Assembly (NCBI GenBank): GCA_039566865.1
Contig: CM076949.1
Location: forward strand, 7,221,501-7,285,500
From: Aurelia coerulea
Lineage: Eukaryota; Cnidaria; Scyphozoa; Semaeostomeae; Ulmaridae
DNA length: 64,000 nucleotides
Direction of reading: 5' to 3'
Shown piece after piece: positions 29,649 through 41,180 of this stretch. A program made the translations under genes and the position numbers. The notes under the pieces are model-generated. The model searched no databases, was not told where the DNA came from, and saw only the letters and a program-made list of their open reading frames with translations. Numbering within the stretch: position 1 is the stretch's first letter; each line of letters opens with the position of its first letter.

Positions 29649-32600
29649 CTGAAAAGAAGCAAGAAAAGAAGTTAGGAAATATTTTCATATACCACGTGAG
29701 ATAAGTCAAAAAGTTGGAAAGTTTTCAAGCCTGTGGCGTACACTCTTTTTTTTAACAAGAATACCATAAATTTTGTCCAGCCTCGATATTCTTAAGAAAT
29801 GTTCGCTTTGAGCCTGAATTTATTCAAAGTATTCTTATATTTTTAACTCTGGTATGGTTTCATGTTATGAACATCGCAAAACAGGCAACTGCTGAAAAAT
29901 GAGACACAAATATGCGAGCTGAGGCCGAGCAATATTCTTATAATATTCTTAAAGATTGGGTGATTTAATTTCGAGCCTGAATATTCTTACAAAACATTAT
30001 TCTTATAAACTAGATATAACAACAGTCAGCGAGTGCAGCCGATTAGTATTTGTACCAAATGCGACTGTAGTGAGGTCAATTTTATAGAAATTAATTGAAT
30101 AATTATCGCTAAGGAAACGTGTATTATGTTTATTATGTTTGAATTTACAGTTGGGTAATGGTTCAAAAGGTAGATGATTTAAAATATTGAGTTACTCTCC
30201 TCCGCCGGTTTCTAGTTCCCGAGTCCAAGGCTCTTGGTTCCTTAGTTCTGTAGTCCATGGTTCCGTGGTCCGTACTATTGAGTTCTGCATTGCCAGAAAT
30301 AAATCTTTGTCGTCCATTGACGTAGTTAGGTAGTTTAGTAGGTACGAAGAACTCGTTATCTTTTGTTGGGAACTTTTGTTGTTGTTTGTTGGATAAATGC
30401 TCACAAGCCGCGAGCCCGCGAACCGCAGCCGTGAGCTGGCCCGTCTACAAAGCCTGACGGCAGACAGACAGCAGGCAGGCTAATTCGCTCGCTTCGCTGA
30501 TTGAAGAAGATTAGTAAGGCTGCCTTCAGCAGCAAAAAGAGTGTAACATAATTTAGAACATCTTAATTAGCGAACTAAAATGTAACTAAAATCTAGCATT
30601 TTGATTAGAATATCATTTAGCGGAATTTGGGACGCAAACAATGCAATACAAGTCCAAAGACCATTACAGACGGGTCAACAGTTGTTGGTAGGTAATGTAC
30701 ATGCTGAAATTGCGATCAACAAAACACAGATACACTGAAGATGGTGGTGAGGAACTTTTTACCAAGATGCGTTGCTTCCTTTAATCAATTTCCTGTAGAA
30801 AAGCTGGACTCGTTCCAAAATTCTCTTGTTTCGCTCCCCGAACTGATTAGTTGCTATAACAGAAGCGATATAAAACGACGACAACTACGAGCAAAAATCA
30901 GAGGAACATTTGTAATGAGTCTAATGCAATGCATATTAGTAAGAGTTCTTCGTCGCCATGCCATCTACACAATCGTCTAATGTTGCATCGTCTAATGTTG
31001 CATCGACTGCATGCGTTTTGATACATATTCAAACTGTCGGAAACAGTGAATAAGAATGAACATGTTCAACTGGTGTCCATTGCATTGCTTCCTTCGGGCT
31101 TCCCTCTGGCTGAAATCGTAGGATGTGTCCAAGGGCGCCTACCTTGTAGGAACTGTGTTTATTCCCAGTATTGTACCTTGACCCAGTACACAGAGGCAAT
31201 CCTGTCAAGGTCAAGATGACGTATGAATAGCTTTGTGGTTTCAAATTCCGGTGTTGATGTAATCCGAGACCAACTGTTATACGAGTTGGCCACAGGGAAC
31301 CAAACAGCGTGATTTTTGATTGGTCAACGCTCACAGACGTTAGAATTTGAAAATCCTTGTAACTAAAGAAAACTTCTGAGTTTCTTGAAAGTTTCCTATG
31401 ATATACACAGATTAAAAGGACACCAATTACTCTGTGTACTGGGTCACGGGTACAGTAATGGGAATAAACATACTTCCTGCAAGGTAGGTGCCCTTGATGT
31501 GTCACGCAAATTTCATTCATCATCCTTCACCTTCGCATGCGTTCGCATGTCACTTAATTCAGCCATACGTGCATACATAAAGCAAGAAGTTTGAATAATT
31601 TTTCATGATCTTGTGCCTTGAAAATCATCAGCAATCTGCCCACAAGCGTTGGCCACAAAAATTTACTCCTGTGCAGTAGCCTTAGAGAGCATTGCGGACA
31701 CCTTTGTTTTGAACGAAATATTCATTCGATACTACTACCTTAATTTATATTCGAGGCTACTACGTTAACTGCGAGCTTAGCTAGCTACTTCTCCGGAGGA
31801 GTGAGTTGCAGTAGCCTCGAATAGAAATTAAGGTAGTAGTATCGAATAAACATTTCGTTCAAAATAAAGGTGTCCACAACGGTCCATGGTTAGAGATACA
31901 ATTTAACGGGCTGCATGACCCCTTGTGAATCAGTCATTAGAATGAGAGGCTACTTTACTAGCCCACGAATAGACCCATTCTTCAATGGAAGAAAGGGTCT
32001 AGAAGCAAAGAGCAAAGCTTCCTGCAGCCGCCCAATTAATGATCTTAATCTTCTATTGGAATAATGTTTAACATATGGGTCTCCAAGCATGAATCAAAGG
32101 CAGTCTGTCACGCATCTGATTGGGTGATACTGACAATAGAAAGAATAGAAAGATTGAATGGCTGCTGATCCAGCAGACTTTCTACGACCGTAGAATGTGA
32201 GAACGATTAGCCCTCCTTTGTTCCAAATACACAGATTCACAAAGACATCAGTTGTGTTGAGCTCTGACTTTATTGCAACCATATAGTCATAACAAAGTTG
32301 CAACCAATCAGATGCGTGACAGACTGTTTCCAAAAAGCGTTTGCTTTTTGTTTGGTACACCCTTACTCCTTTTGGATAATGGGTCTCCTCGTGCTATTAC
32401 CCGTAAGAAAACGATAAAATAAAAAATTGAATGAATTGCACCTGCATTGAACGCGGTGTATCAATCAAATATTAACGTCGTTAAAGCAATCTTACCTGGA
32501 CAATTTTTATGGAACTTATCAGCAGTAGTAAAACCATCCCAACAACATCCATGTTCAGACATTGAGCAGCTTGATTCTATTTTACTCTTACCTGAATGAA

Positions 32601-35600
32601 GGAAAACAATAACAAAATGAACTTCTGTGATTAAACATCTATGATGATAGTAACGATAAACTGATTGGAGTAAAAGCGATGTTTCTGCGCTTTGAGAAGC
32701 AATTGGATTGCGAGGGAAAACTTCGGAATAATCATTATCGGCAGTTCAATAAGAAATTCAGTTGAAAGACTTCGTGTTTACATGCTACAGCCAAGGGTGG
32801 CCCCAGGGGGTGGACATGTTCACCCCATTTTTCTCTGATCGTATTTATTCTTAAGGAAAAACGATGTAAAAAATGTTAAGTATACCTTCTGCCAATCAAT
32901 TATATCCCTTGTCCACCCCACTTTTTCACTTTTTCAGAGCTGGCAACGCCCCTGGCTACAGCCACTATGCTGTCGTAGTGCTCTAGCTGCTCATGTCTAA
33001 AAAGCCAAATGACCTGTGCGACAAATGTCGTCCAGGATTTCCTTATCTTTTGCACCACTTTTGCACATACAAAGTTGCCAATTTACAAAAATGCAGTCCC
33101 CATTTTAATTACTTGTGAACTTCAATATAGGCCTTACTTAGCTGTAGTTTTAGCTATTGTTTTGTTCAGCCTAATGATGATGCACTTGCTCAACATCACT
33201 AACAGCTAATTTACAACAACAAAAAAAGGAAGTTGAATGTGAAGTTGCGGTTTTTAGCACTAAGCGCTGGGATCCCAAAAGTAGAGCAGCCCTAATGGAA
33301 TCCGCGACCCCTTGTCATGACACTCAAGTAGTGAGGCTCTCCCGTCCGCATGACTGTTCTGGCTGCAAAGTCGGAGGATTACACCATTGTGCCGCTAATG
33401 AAGGGTGTGTATGAAGGTTATTTATACTTGAATCGACAAAACAGCCTTCAATATGGTTTAAAGTCATTACGTTATCTTGGTGTCAAACTCTGGAATGCAC
33501 TACCTGCAGAACTCAGAAATGCTCCATCAAAAATATCTTTCAAAAAAAAATTGAAAATTGACTTATTGAACAAGGTCAACTAATGTCCTGAGCTATTTTG
33601 ATATCATGCACGATTTTACTTATGAAATGCTAAATTTTGTATTCCTCAGATTATTCAAAATCAACCAAACTCATTCAATAACCTTTTAGGACAGGGGGGG
33701 GGGCTCCCTCCTCTATTTGTTTTATTGAGGGGGCTCCTCCTTTTAGTAATTCCCTTCATGCAATTCATTTTGTTCCAAGTATTTGTTACCCTGGGTGCCA
33801 GAGCCAAAAATTTAGATTTATAAAAAAATAAAAAAAGGGAGTATTTGTATATTGTATTAATTTCCCATTCAAATGTATCAATTTTTTGTAACATGTCTCA
33901 CATCCTTGTAGTCTAGTTTTTTTGTATGTTGAAATGAACTGAACTGAACTGAACTGAGCTGAACTGAACTGAACGAACTGAACTGAACTGAACTGAACTG
34001 AACTGAACTGAACTGAATGAAAGAACGTGCTTTTATTCAAGAGTAATCACATTGGTATCGTGTAGATTCTTACTTTTTTCGCAATAACACACTCCTCTAC
34101 ACATGACATCCATCAAATTCTTAATTTTGGTACATGCTCCATTCAACATCAAGAAAGCACATTTGTGAAGGCCGAGTCTGTTATGACAGTTTCCTGGAAC
34201 AGAAGAGAAGGATGCTTTTAATTGTGTCGGACGACAGAGTCGCACAGAAGTCATTTGGGCAAACAGTGGTAGTTTGGGAGAAGGGAATTTTAGAACACCT
34301 GTGTCTTATCTAGAAAGTCCCAATAAAACTTATGGTACAAGATTTAGGAAACAAGATTCGACCAGTTAAGTTGACCTCCATATCAAATTTATGCTCTAAA
34401 ATGAAAATGAAATTTTTCAAATTTTGTTGCAATCAACTAACAAAGACCAGTGTCCCAAATCTGAGAGATCCGTCTAAAGAGGAAAGACTAAGGGCGTGGG
34501 TTCAAGTACTTTAACCGGGTGTATGCATGGGTAGTTAGACACTGCTGGTGTGCTTCTATGGAGGAGCGCTGGATAATATGTATCTGCGGAGGAAATATCG
34601 TTTAGTACTGCGGAGGAGATATCAAAAGTCCGCAGTACTAAACAATATTTCCTCCGCAGATACATATTATCCATCGCTCCTGCATAGAAGCACACCAGCA
34701 GTGTCGAACTACCCATGGTGTAAGCTCCCCGGACCCCATTTTCGTTCCCTCAACTCGCATTGAGCGTCAGCCCCTCCCACATATGCGTGTCGTGCTGACG
34801 GGCCGTATCAACTTGTTGTTGTTGATATAGATGCCTTTTCCATGCGAAATACATATGCAAATGCAAACATATATATGGAAACATATTATGCACAAAATAT
34901 TCAATACATATGCTAACATATACATATGTTAAGTCAGTATCATGCACAAAATATGCAAATATACGATATATACATGGAAACATATTATGCACAAAATATT
35001 CAAACATATGCTAACATATATACATGGAAACATATTATGCACAAAATATTCAAACATGTGCTAACATATATACATGGAAACATATTATGCACAAAATATT
35101 CAATCATATGCTAACATACATATGGAAGCATATTATGCAAAAAATATGCAAATAAATGCTAACGGGAACAGGATACCATGCATGTGACACAAACATTTTT
35201 TGGGGGAATATGGCCCCCGATCAGTTTTGGCCAAGGAATCGAATGAGGGCTCTGTGAAAGAACTGAAAAACCTCTGTGTGTAACTTACGGGGACATCCTT
35301 CTTGGTTTGGCCCCTTAGCTGGTGTAACCATGTCCCAGCAACAACCATATTCATTGTATGCACAACTTTTGGCGCTGCCTGCAAAGATGACAAGGATAAC
35401 TGTTACAGCCTCTCTGGACAGGCAAGGACGGTCTATAAAGGGTTTTATCTGACTAACGTTTCAAAACGAGACAATGCAAGAATCCCACCAATACCATTGG
35501 TTAATCGCACATTTCCCGCGGTTGCCCCGTAGCCTTGTGCGATACAAGGACGCGTTTTTTTCACCACAGCAACTGATTTAGGCCTGGGAGATTTATAACA

Positions 35601-38001
35601 AAGTCAAGGGACATAACAGTAACAAATTGCATTTGACTAAATGATATTAGTTAAATTAGAAGCTATCAGGTAATAAAACTCATACTAACCGGTACAGGAA
35701 AATATAAAGCCCTAGGTCTTATTGCACAGACCTTGCAAGCTCGGTCTGTACTTTTAAGACCTCGGGCTTTATATTCTCCTGTACAACACAAAACCGGTTA
35801 GTCTGCGCATATGAGAAAACAAGATTGGGTGTTTCTGCCACAGAGTACCGCACTGCTGCTCAAAGCAACAGGTTTTTGGGACGACGGCAAAGTTTTTAAT
35901 CTGTCTTTCTTTTTCATTAATTTTTCACCAAATTCAAGTTTGCTTACTTCATTTTTAGTGACATTAATTTCTTCGTCTAAGTTAGCCTTTTTGCTCCAAG
36001 AAGATTGATGATTAGTGCATAATTGTAGCCTGCATGCAGTCTTTCGTTAGTGTAAAATTGAAAGAACGAGAAATAGAAACTTTCTGGTTCTTTCAATTTT
36101 ACAACAGAATGGCTGCACGCAGGCTAGCATCATTGATGATTGCACGTTTTGATGAATGCTGATACACCGTTCTGGGACAAAACACTCATGAAAATCGAGA
36201 CAACAAGACCTTACCACAAAATCTGCATGCCCTTCTGCATCTGTTTCGCAAAGTCTTTCTGTAAATTTCACATAGGTCATGCTTTACCATATATTTGCAA
36301 TGTGCCCATTCATGATCAGTGCAGTTTAGTTCCTCTGAATAAAGAAAATTTTATGAATGCTTTACTGCTTTGCTGAAAAAATTTGGATTGTAAAGTAATA
36401 CCATGTTACTTTGCAACTACTTGCTTTGTTGTTATTTGCAACAACTTTGCAAAAACTGTTCTCTGAAAGCCATTGGCCTAATTCTGGCAGTCGGAATATC
36501 TGGAACAATCAAATACATGAGAGTATATCTTTCACCGGCAAAGGATTGTCGTAAAAATTTCCTGATACTAATTCAACTCAGTCGTCTATTGTCATTGCGT
36601 GCCTCGAAATGATTACCTGTACGAATACGAGACTCTATTGATCTTTCCTTCCATCTGTAATAGCCACGTGAAGAATCTGAAAAAATCAGATAGAACGAAA
36701 TAAGAGGGAGGTAACGACAAATCTATCGTTCTACAATCTTTTAAACTTAAAAGTAATGAAGACTCAAAACAAATCATTCTGAGAATGAAACTTATAAAGT
36801 TACGAGAATTACAAATGAATTCTACTCCGCTCATGAATTTGGGCAACTATCTTCGAAATTGGATACTTCCTTTGGTTTCAGAAAATTAGTGAGGCGCTCG
36901 TTTGCATGCACCCTTTTGCATGCCAAATAAAATACAACATGGTCAAGTTGCTGAGCAACTTTTAATTAAAAAAATGCCCTTTAACGGTCATTGGTACCTT
37001 CTTGAAGGCCTTTATTTCAAAATTTTGTTGAAATTAAGTCCAGATCCACGCACAACCTCTTGATCGTTGGGGACGCCAACCTTGAGGCAAGTGATCCCGT
37101 GTTGAATGTACTTATTGACCAAAAAACTGTATAGTACGTATAAAGTATGTTAAAAACTCCTACTTATTTATTGACCTCTTTCTTACAAATTGAAAGCACA
37201 GTTTTCAGAGCAACTAGAGTTTTGAAACAGGTTTCAGTGACCATCATCATTTGATCTAAACAGTTACCGTAAAAGCTCTATTAAGCCCCCTCTCGAATAA
37301 GCCCTTCCCCTCTGAGCCAAAATTTAGATAAGCCCCCTCTTTATGAAGTCCCCCTACTTATATCAAATTCCAGAGGCTACCAAAGATTTTCGATTTATTG
37401 AGCTAAATGAGTTTGAAAAAGAACTAAAAGCTATCATATATATATATATATCTAGTCATTCGATTTTGTGAATAAGCTTCCCCTCCCTAATAAGCCCCCT
37501 CTCTCTTAAGCCCCAAGCTCTGGAGTGTCCAAAATTAAATCAGCCCTCCAGCGGCTTAATAGAGCTTTCACCGTATACAAACTACCCACCAACATAGATG
37601 CAAATTTCTAAATATTTTGGATTCATTTTTTCCTTGATATGCTTACTATGACGAGCATTAGCATTGAATATAAAAAGTGCTATTTAAACGTAACAAATTG
37701 GTAACAGATCAAAACTGTAACAGTGCAGTGTAAATATATATTTTACAAATCGTTGGCGCTCTCGAGTGCATCTTACTCTTTTCAACTTTCTTGCAGAAAT
37801 GAGGCAATTCAAAAAGAGCAATTCTATATATTGAAACAACCTATCAAATCAGAACTTCTATCAAAAATGGGAAAAATCTAACCCTATCACCCTATCAAAA
37901 GTGAAATGAAAACCTGACTTACTCATTATGTCCCCTGAGAAACAGTCGAACAGTGAGCAGGCTGCCAAAAGAAAGAATATGAATACCATATTGTGCATCA
38001 T
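29443..38001 (-). CDS. Gene B: secreted protein of alternating GCC and ShKT modules (six exons)
   Basis: Exons are 38001-37923, 36676-36617, 35378-35289, 34193-34074, 32576-32496 and 29648-29443, joined by phase 1 introns with canonical GT-AG sites, totalling 636 nt (211 residues plus stop). Domain order: signal peptide (1 to about 22), short Arg-rich linker (27-46), papilin-like GCC module (47-76), ShKT (77-116), second GCC module (117-143), ShKT (144-185), basic amphipathic tail. Each module is a symmetric 1-1 exon, consistent with exon shuffling. ShKT domains occur in secreted enzymes, matrix proteins and channel-blocking peptides. Neither copy here has the Lys-Tyr pair known from channel blockers, so a matrix or regulatory role is as likely. 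Orthology unknown. Confidence 0.8.
31105..31515. repeat. Foldback repeat, about 410 bp
   Basis: The left arm (CCTACCTTGTAGGAA, TTTATTCCCAGTA, GACCCAGTACACAGAG) is mirrored by the right arm (CTCTGTGTACTGGGTC, ATGGGAATAAACATA, TTCCTGCAAGGTAGG). Non-coding. Confidence 0.65.
31694..31878. repeat. Near-perfect palindromic MITE, about 185 bp
   Basis: GGACACCTTTGTTTTGAACG and ATTCGATACTACTACCTTAA on the left are matched by their complements TTAAGGTAGTAGTATCGAAT and GTTCAAAATAAAGGTGTCC on the right. Confidence 0.7.
32101..32326. mobile_element. MITE with perfect inverted ends CAGTCTGTCACGCATCTGAT
   Basis: CAGTCTGTCACGCATCTGAT at the left and its exact inverse at 32303-32326 bound a 226-bp non-coding element. 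A related end (CTGTCACGCATGTGATTGG) occurs at about 45360. Confidence 0.7.
32496..32576 (-). CDS. Gene B exon 5: GCC module 2
   Basis: 81-bp symmetric exon. It encodes a papilin-like motif with EHGCCWDGFTTAD and a final NCP: one Cys, a Cys pair, a WDG turn and a closing Cys. Confidence 0.8.
32792..32954. mobile_element. Short hAT-like MITE with 8-bp duplication
   Basis: Ends CAAGGGTGGCC and CAACGCCCCTG (imperfect) are flanked by direct GCTACAGC (32784-32791, 32955-32962). It lies in gene B intron 4. Internal GGGGGTGGACATGTTCACCCC resembles the element at 17607. Confidence 0.7.
33250..33590 (+). mobile_element. LINE 3' terminal fragment
   Basis: The 77-codon frame at 33350-33583 includes SLQYGLKSLRYLGVKLWNAL and FKKKLKIDLL, the conserved extreme C-terminus of LINE ORF2 proteins. 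Nothing upstream of it in the same frame is recognisable. Antisense to gene B, in its intron 4. Confidence 0.65.
33934..34018. repeat. (GAACT)n microsatellite
   Basis: About 16 tandem copies of the pentamer GAACT/TGAAC with two small interruptions, 55 bases from exon 4 of gene B. Confidence 0.9.
34074..34193 (-). CDS. Gene B exon 4: ShKT module 1
   Basis: 120-bp symmetric exon. Six cysteines in ShKT spacing, with HKCAFLMLNGAC in the middle and MCRGVCYC at the end, where the helix-proximal Met is retained. Acceptor TTCCAG and donor GTAAGA are strong. Confidence 0.8.
34527..34717. repeat. Palindromic MITE, about 190 bp
   Basis: CATGGGTAGTTAGACACTGC and ATAATATGTATCTGCGGAGG on the left are complemented on the right (CCTCCGCAGATACATATTAT, GCAGTGTCGAACTACCCATG). 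Confidence 0.75.
34850..35160. repeat. 50-bp tandem repeat, AT-rich
   Basis: TACATGGAAACATATTATGC starts at 34971, 35021 and 35071, giving a 50-bp period. Degenerate units extend on both sides, about six copies in total. Confidence 0.85.
35289..35378 (-). CDS. Gene B exon 3: GCC module 1
   Basis: 90-bp symmetric exon with NEYGCCWDMVTPAKGPN followed by GCP, close to the canonical papilin-type consensus (GCC, then a Thr-Pro-Ala turn and a Gly-Pro-Asn). Donor GTAAGT. Confidence 0.8.
35682..35804. repeat. Short palindromic repeat
   Basis: ACTAACCGG, ACAGGAAAATATAAAGCCC and AGGTCTTA on the left are mirrored by the right half ending CCGGTTAGT. Confidence 0.65.
36025..36130. repeat. Short inverted repeat
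   Basis: TAGCCTGCATGCAG and GTAAAATTGAAAGAAC are answered by GTTCTTTCAATTTTAC and CTGCACGCAGGCTA. Confidence 0.65.
36617..36676 (-). CDS. Gene B exon 2: short basic linker
   Basis: 60-bp symmetric phase 1-1 exon after a clear pyrimidine tract and TTTTTTCAG, donor GTAATC. It encodes 20 residues rich in Arg and Ser (RGYYRWKERS). The phase match to exons 1 and 3 is the main support. A propeptide or protease-sensitive linker is possible. Confidence 0.65.
37267..37573. mobile_element. MITE with ends CCGTAAAAGCTCTATTAAGCC, copy 1
   Basis: TA-flanked inverted ends (CCGTAAAAGCTCTATTAAG and CTTAATAGAGCTTTCACCG). The interior carries several AAGCCCCCTCT words. The internal ATATCAAATTCCAGAGGCTA is shared with 41465-41722. 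Confidence 0.75.
37923..38001 (-). CDS. Gene B exon 1: signal peptide
   Basis: Two adjacent ATGs at 38001 and 37998 open a hydrophobic signal (VFIFFLLAACSLF), ending in phase 1 at donor GTAAGT. The first ATG is taken as the start; the second would shorten the protein by one residue. Confidence 0.75.
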
Positions 38002-38814
38002 CTTCTCTCTAAAATGCAACTTCCAAATTCCAGTTTTCTCACTAGAAGTTTTGTTTAGGTTCTCTTTTTGGAAATTTGCAAGTGTCTTCGGGGCGTCTTC
38101 TTCTAATGTGAAAAATGCCCTGACTGAACTGACGTGCTGCAAAAATTCTGCAAATGGCATTTTAAAACACCTTGCTAACGCCCGGAAACAAAAATCAAGG
38201 CAGACGAATTGGTTGAGAAGCTTATTCTTTTGAAAGGAAAATGCAGTCTCGAATTTCTTCAATTCTACAGAATAATGTAATAAATCAACAGAAGGAAGTA
38301 ATGGGTTTATTAAAATCTCATTGGTTGCCCTATTATACTTGCTGAAATTCGCTGAAACGATACCCTGTGAACATGTGAATCATAACTGTTTTCTGACTAA
38401 CCATACGTTTTGAAATTGCAGCTTTGTCAGTCTTTCGCTAATGGTGTTTGAAAACCAGATTACCCGTTTACCCTGGTTTCAGCTAATCGCCTGCAATTTC
38501 AGCTCCATGACAACCAAAATAATCAAGGCAACTACATTATAGAGTTGTCCCTCTTTTTATAATTCTGCTAGACTTTAGTGGCGGGGCCAGCCTTCAAAAC
38601 TGGGCAGGAAAAATGAAAATAATGGCCCGGGGTCAGCCCCTGGTGAAATTGTCAGAGCCAAGCACTTAGCACAGTTGGAAAACGCCCTTTTTAATGCTTA
38701 GAAGTGCCCTTATTTGAACTCGAAATATAGATAATTTCTCCACGGCTTTTGACGAAGTAGAAAACTGACCCCAGAGCTAGACTTACTCCAAGCCAATTTC
38801 TCCTATTTCCGTCC

Positions 38815-39562
38815 TAGTGGATAGGTGGATTGGTAAAGTGCGATTTGTGAGTTGCGAGTTGATACTGAAAAGTGCGAGTTGGTACATTTAAAATGCGAGT
38901 TGCGAGTTCGGTAAAGAAACTTCAAATTTCCATCTTTTGCAGCTAAAACGGCGTGATTTTTTGGAAAGCCTTTATGAAAAATCAAGGGAGTTAAATGAGG
39001 GTCTCTTTATTCACAGAGGGCCGCTAATAAAAGATTTTCTTTGAGCTCAGACAATTACAGGGGAACAAATATTTTCTCTTTGGTATTACTTGAATTTATA
39101 AATCTAAATTTTTGGCCCTGGCACGAAGGGTACTGGCATTGATAATGCGTTTCATGTCTAAAACCTTTTTCAACTCATTACCAAGGATTGACAAAGTTTT
39201 TTAACTTCGAATTGACCTCTTCTGATCGCTTCTTTAGTGCTTCTTAATTTCCAAGAACGCCATTTCACCTTATTATATGTGGGTTCATTTTCTCATGTTA
39301 AAAAATGACTGCACATGACGCATGACTGAAATATACGCAAGGAATCACGCTCACGAGTGATATATCACTCTGTCGATAATACCTATGAAATTTGAAAAGT
39401 AAAAGGGTGCATACGGAATTGTTGCCAATTCCTTGAACAGCAAAGAATGGCTCCAAACTTTACAGGAGTGTGAAGCCTCTCGACTCGCAACTTGCAACTC
39501 GCAACTCGCAAATTAAATGCAACTCGCAACTCGTAACTCGCATATTAAGTACAACTCGCAAC
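38815..39562. repeat. Foldback with GCGAGTT-rich ends
   Basis: Clusters of GTGCGAGTT/GAGTTGCGAGTT at 38840-38912 are answered by AACTCGCAACTCGCA clusters at 39480-39562 in opposite orientation, with unique AT-rich sequence between. Likely a nonautonomous element with minisatellite ends. Confidence 0.55.
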
Positions 39563-39860
39563 TCGATTGTTTTTCTTAAATAACGCTAGAACGCTAGAAG
39601 TTGGGCCACCCTGTATTTTAGATGCAGAGGGAATATTAAATGAATGAAAACAAACAAATGACTAACTCTCCAGATTAAAACAAATCTCCGGAGGGCTGGA
39701 TCCCTGTATGTTAGAACACTAGGTTACCAAGTAACGTATTTCAATGCTGGCTGTCCTTTAGAACCCTTCATTATTTCTAGAAATCTCAGCACACTAATAA
39801 TTGGTCTGTATAACAGTCAACACTAATTTTCGACAAAAGGGCGACGCTGGTAAGAGGTAA

Positions 39861-40500
39861 TTAATTCAAAAAAAGAAAAATCACCAATGAAAGTGAAAGA
39901 AGCTTTGAAATTTTAAAAAAACGGTTGAAGAAATTCCATGGAAACAGACCAAAAAATGTGGTATCAGAATCAGTAAATGAGATATATTCAAGGTCGTTGC
40001 TAAGCTCAGCCATGTAGCTCAGTGGATTACTATTCTTTGCTTGATTAAGGTTAATTTCCTCAAGTTCCATTAATGAACTTTCTACGTCTGTCTCCACTTT
40101 TCTAATTGCAAAGTCTTGGAAATGTTCAGCAACTTTCAGCCTTGAGTTCTTAAATGACAGCTCGCGTTGCAGTTTGGTAAAAATCCCCCCAGCTGCATTT
40201 AAAACTGAATTCATGTTGAAAAATTGTTCTTGGCGTTGTCCAGTTAACGATTCGGTGTCAACCAGCAAATGTTGTTTATGAACGAATGGTTTTTGTACCA
40301 CTACTTTGTGAAAATTTTCCCCAACGTTGTTTGTAAACAAAGATATCGACGCAGCCTCTGTACGTTCTGTGCACAGATAATCCCAGGAAAATGCCTTAAA
40401 CAATGGAGATAGGCCCACAGAATGCTCAAGAATGCCTCGACGAAGAGCATTATGGATTTTTGTCCCACGCTTCACTCCATAGAATCCTGACGTATGGGAG
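39861..40500 (-). CDS. Unrecognised reading frame, possibly a pseudogene or lone exon
   Basis: The minus-strand frame is open from about 40503 to 39861 (roughly 210 codons) and looks protein-like. It has a balanced composition with amphipathic segments (KVAEHFQDFAIRKVETDV, SSLMELEEINLNQAK) and a hydrophobic C-terminus (LLSLSLVIFLFL) that could anchor a membrane. An upstream minus-strand frame (40770-40450, with CICPLCKDEF) overlaps it in another phase, so a frameshifted retrocopy or two exons are alternatives. No family recognised. Confidence 0.35.
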
Positions 40501-40724
40501 GTGCTCTAATTGGCCAATTATAGGGCTTTGAGGCTCGCTTTTCATGAAGCAGGTGTAAGTTGTTAAAAGGCTCAAGGAAAACGTTCGTAGTGTAAATTCA
40601 TCTTTACATAGTGGGCATATACATAAATTCCAACGGTTAATATTCAAATTTATCCTCTTACTTTCAATGAATAGCTTGTTTGGCAACCTATTTTCGTACG
40701 CAGCTTCAGGGAGATAGCTACTCG

Positions 40725-41180
40725 TGGGGATGGCTCTGTGGTAGCACGATCGACTACCGATCTGAATTCTTTCTCTACAGTTAAAGGGATCCATGTCGGA
40801 CCGGCTTCCGGTCAGCCGTTTTATCAAGCAGCCTCAGTTCTGCTCTGCAATCAGGCTTTTCGTTTTCGTTCCTTTCAATTGTAATTTTTCTTTTGCATTT
40901 AATTCCTCTTGTAAGTGTCACTCATTGTGGGAACTCGCTGACTACGTGTCCTTTCCTGCAATGAGTGGCACAATAGTTAAAAAAAATCTGAACGTTGGCA
41001 GTTTGAGCCCTGCCCCGTTGAATTTGCTTGCTAGAAAGGTAAGGGTCGCTAACTCTTTGTATATAATTCCAGGCTAAAGGAATCAAGTGGTGTAGTCAAA
41101 CCAAGAGGAAAGAGTAGGACAGTGCTTCGATAATCTTAGCTTCTCTTCTCAGTGTTCTTAAAAACTACTTTTGGATGCAG
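40725..41180 (+). mobile_element. SINE, second copy, interrupted
   Basis: A tRNA-like start (GGCTCTGTGGTAGCACGATC) at about 40733 and a tail at 41065-41180 (TTCCAGGCTAAAGGAATCAA, GTGCTTCGATAATCTTAGC) match the SINE at 12720-12935. About 290 bases of unrelated sequence separate head and tail. Confidence 0.5.

Larger units (their letters stand above)
29649..32495. other. Gene B intron 5 with several hairpin repeats
   Basis: The 2.8-kb intron holds no coding exon that I can see. The inverted repeats at 31105-31515, 31694-31878 and 32101-32326 lie here. Around 30195-30290 there is a run of TTCC/GAGT-type imperfect simple repeats. Confidence 0.4.

Noticed and set aside
36613..36846. Minus-strand 77-codon frame as a gene
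   Set aside because: It is in a different phase from the 60-base exon at 36676-36617, which is the better-supported reading because of its splice sites and phase match.
37928..38233. Plus-strand 101-codon frame
   Set aside because: It overlaps gene B exon 1 on the opposite strand, which has a signal peptide, a donor and phase agreement with five further exons.
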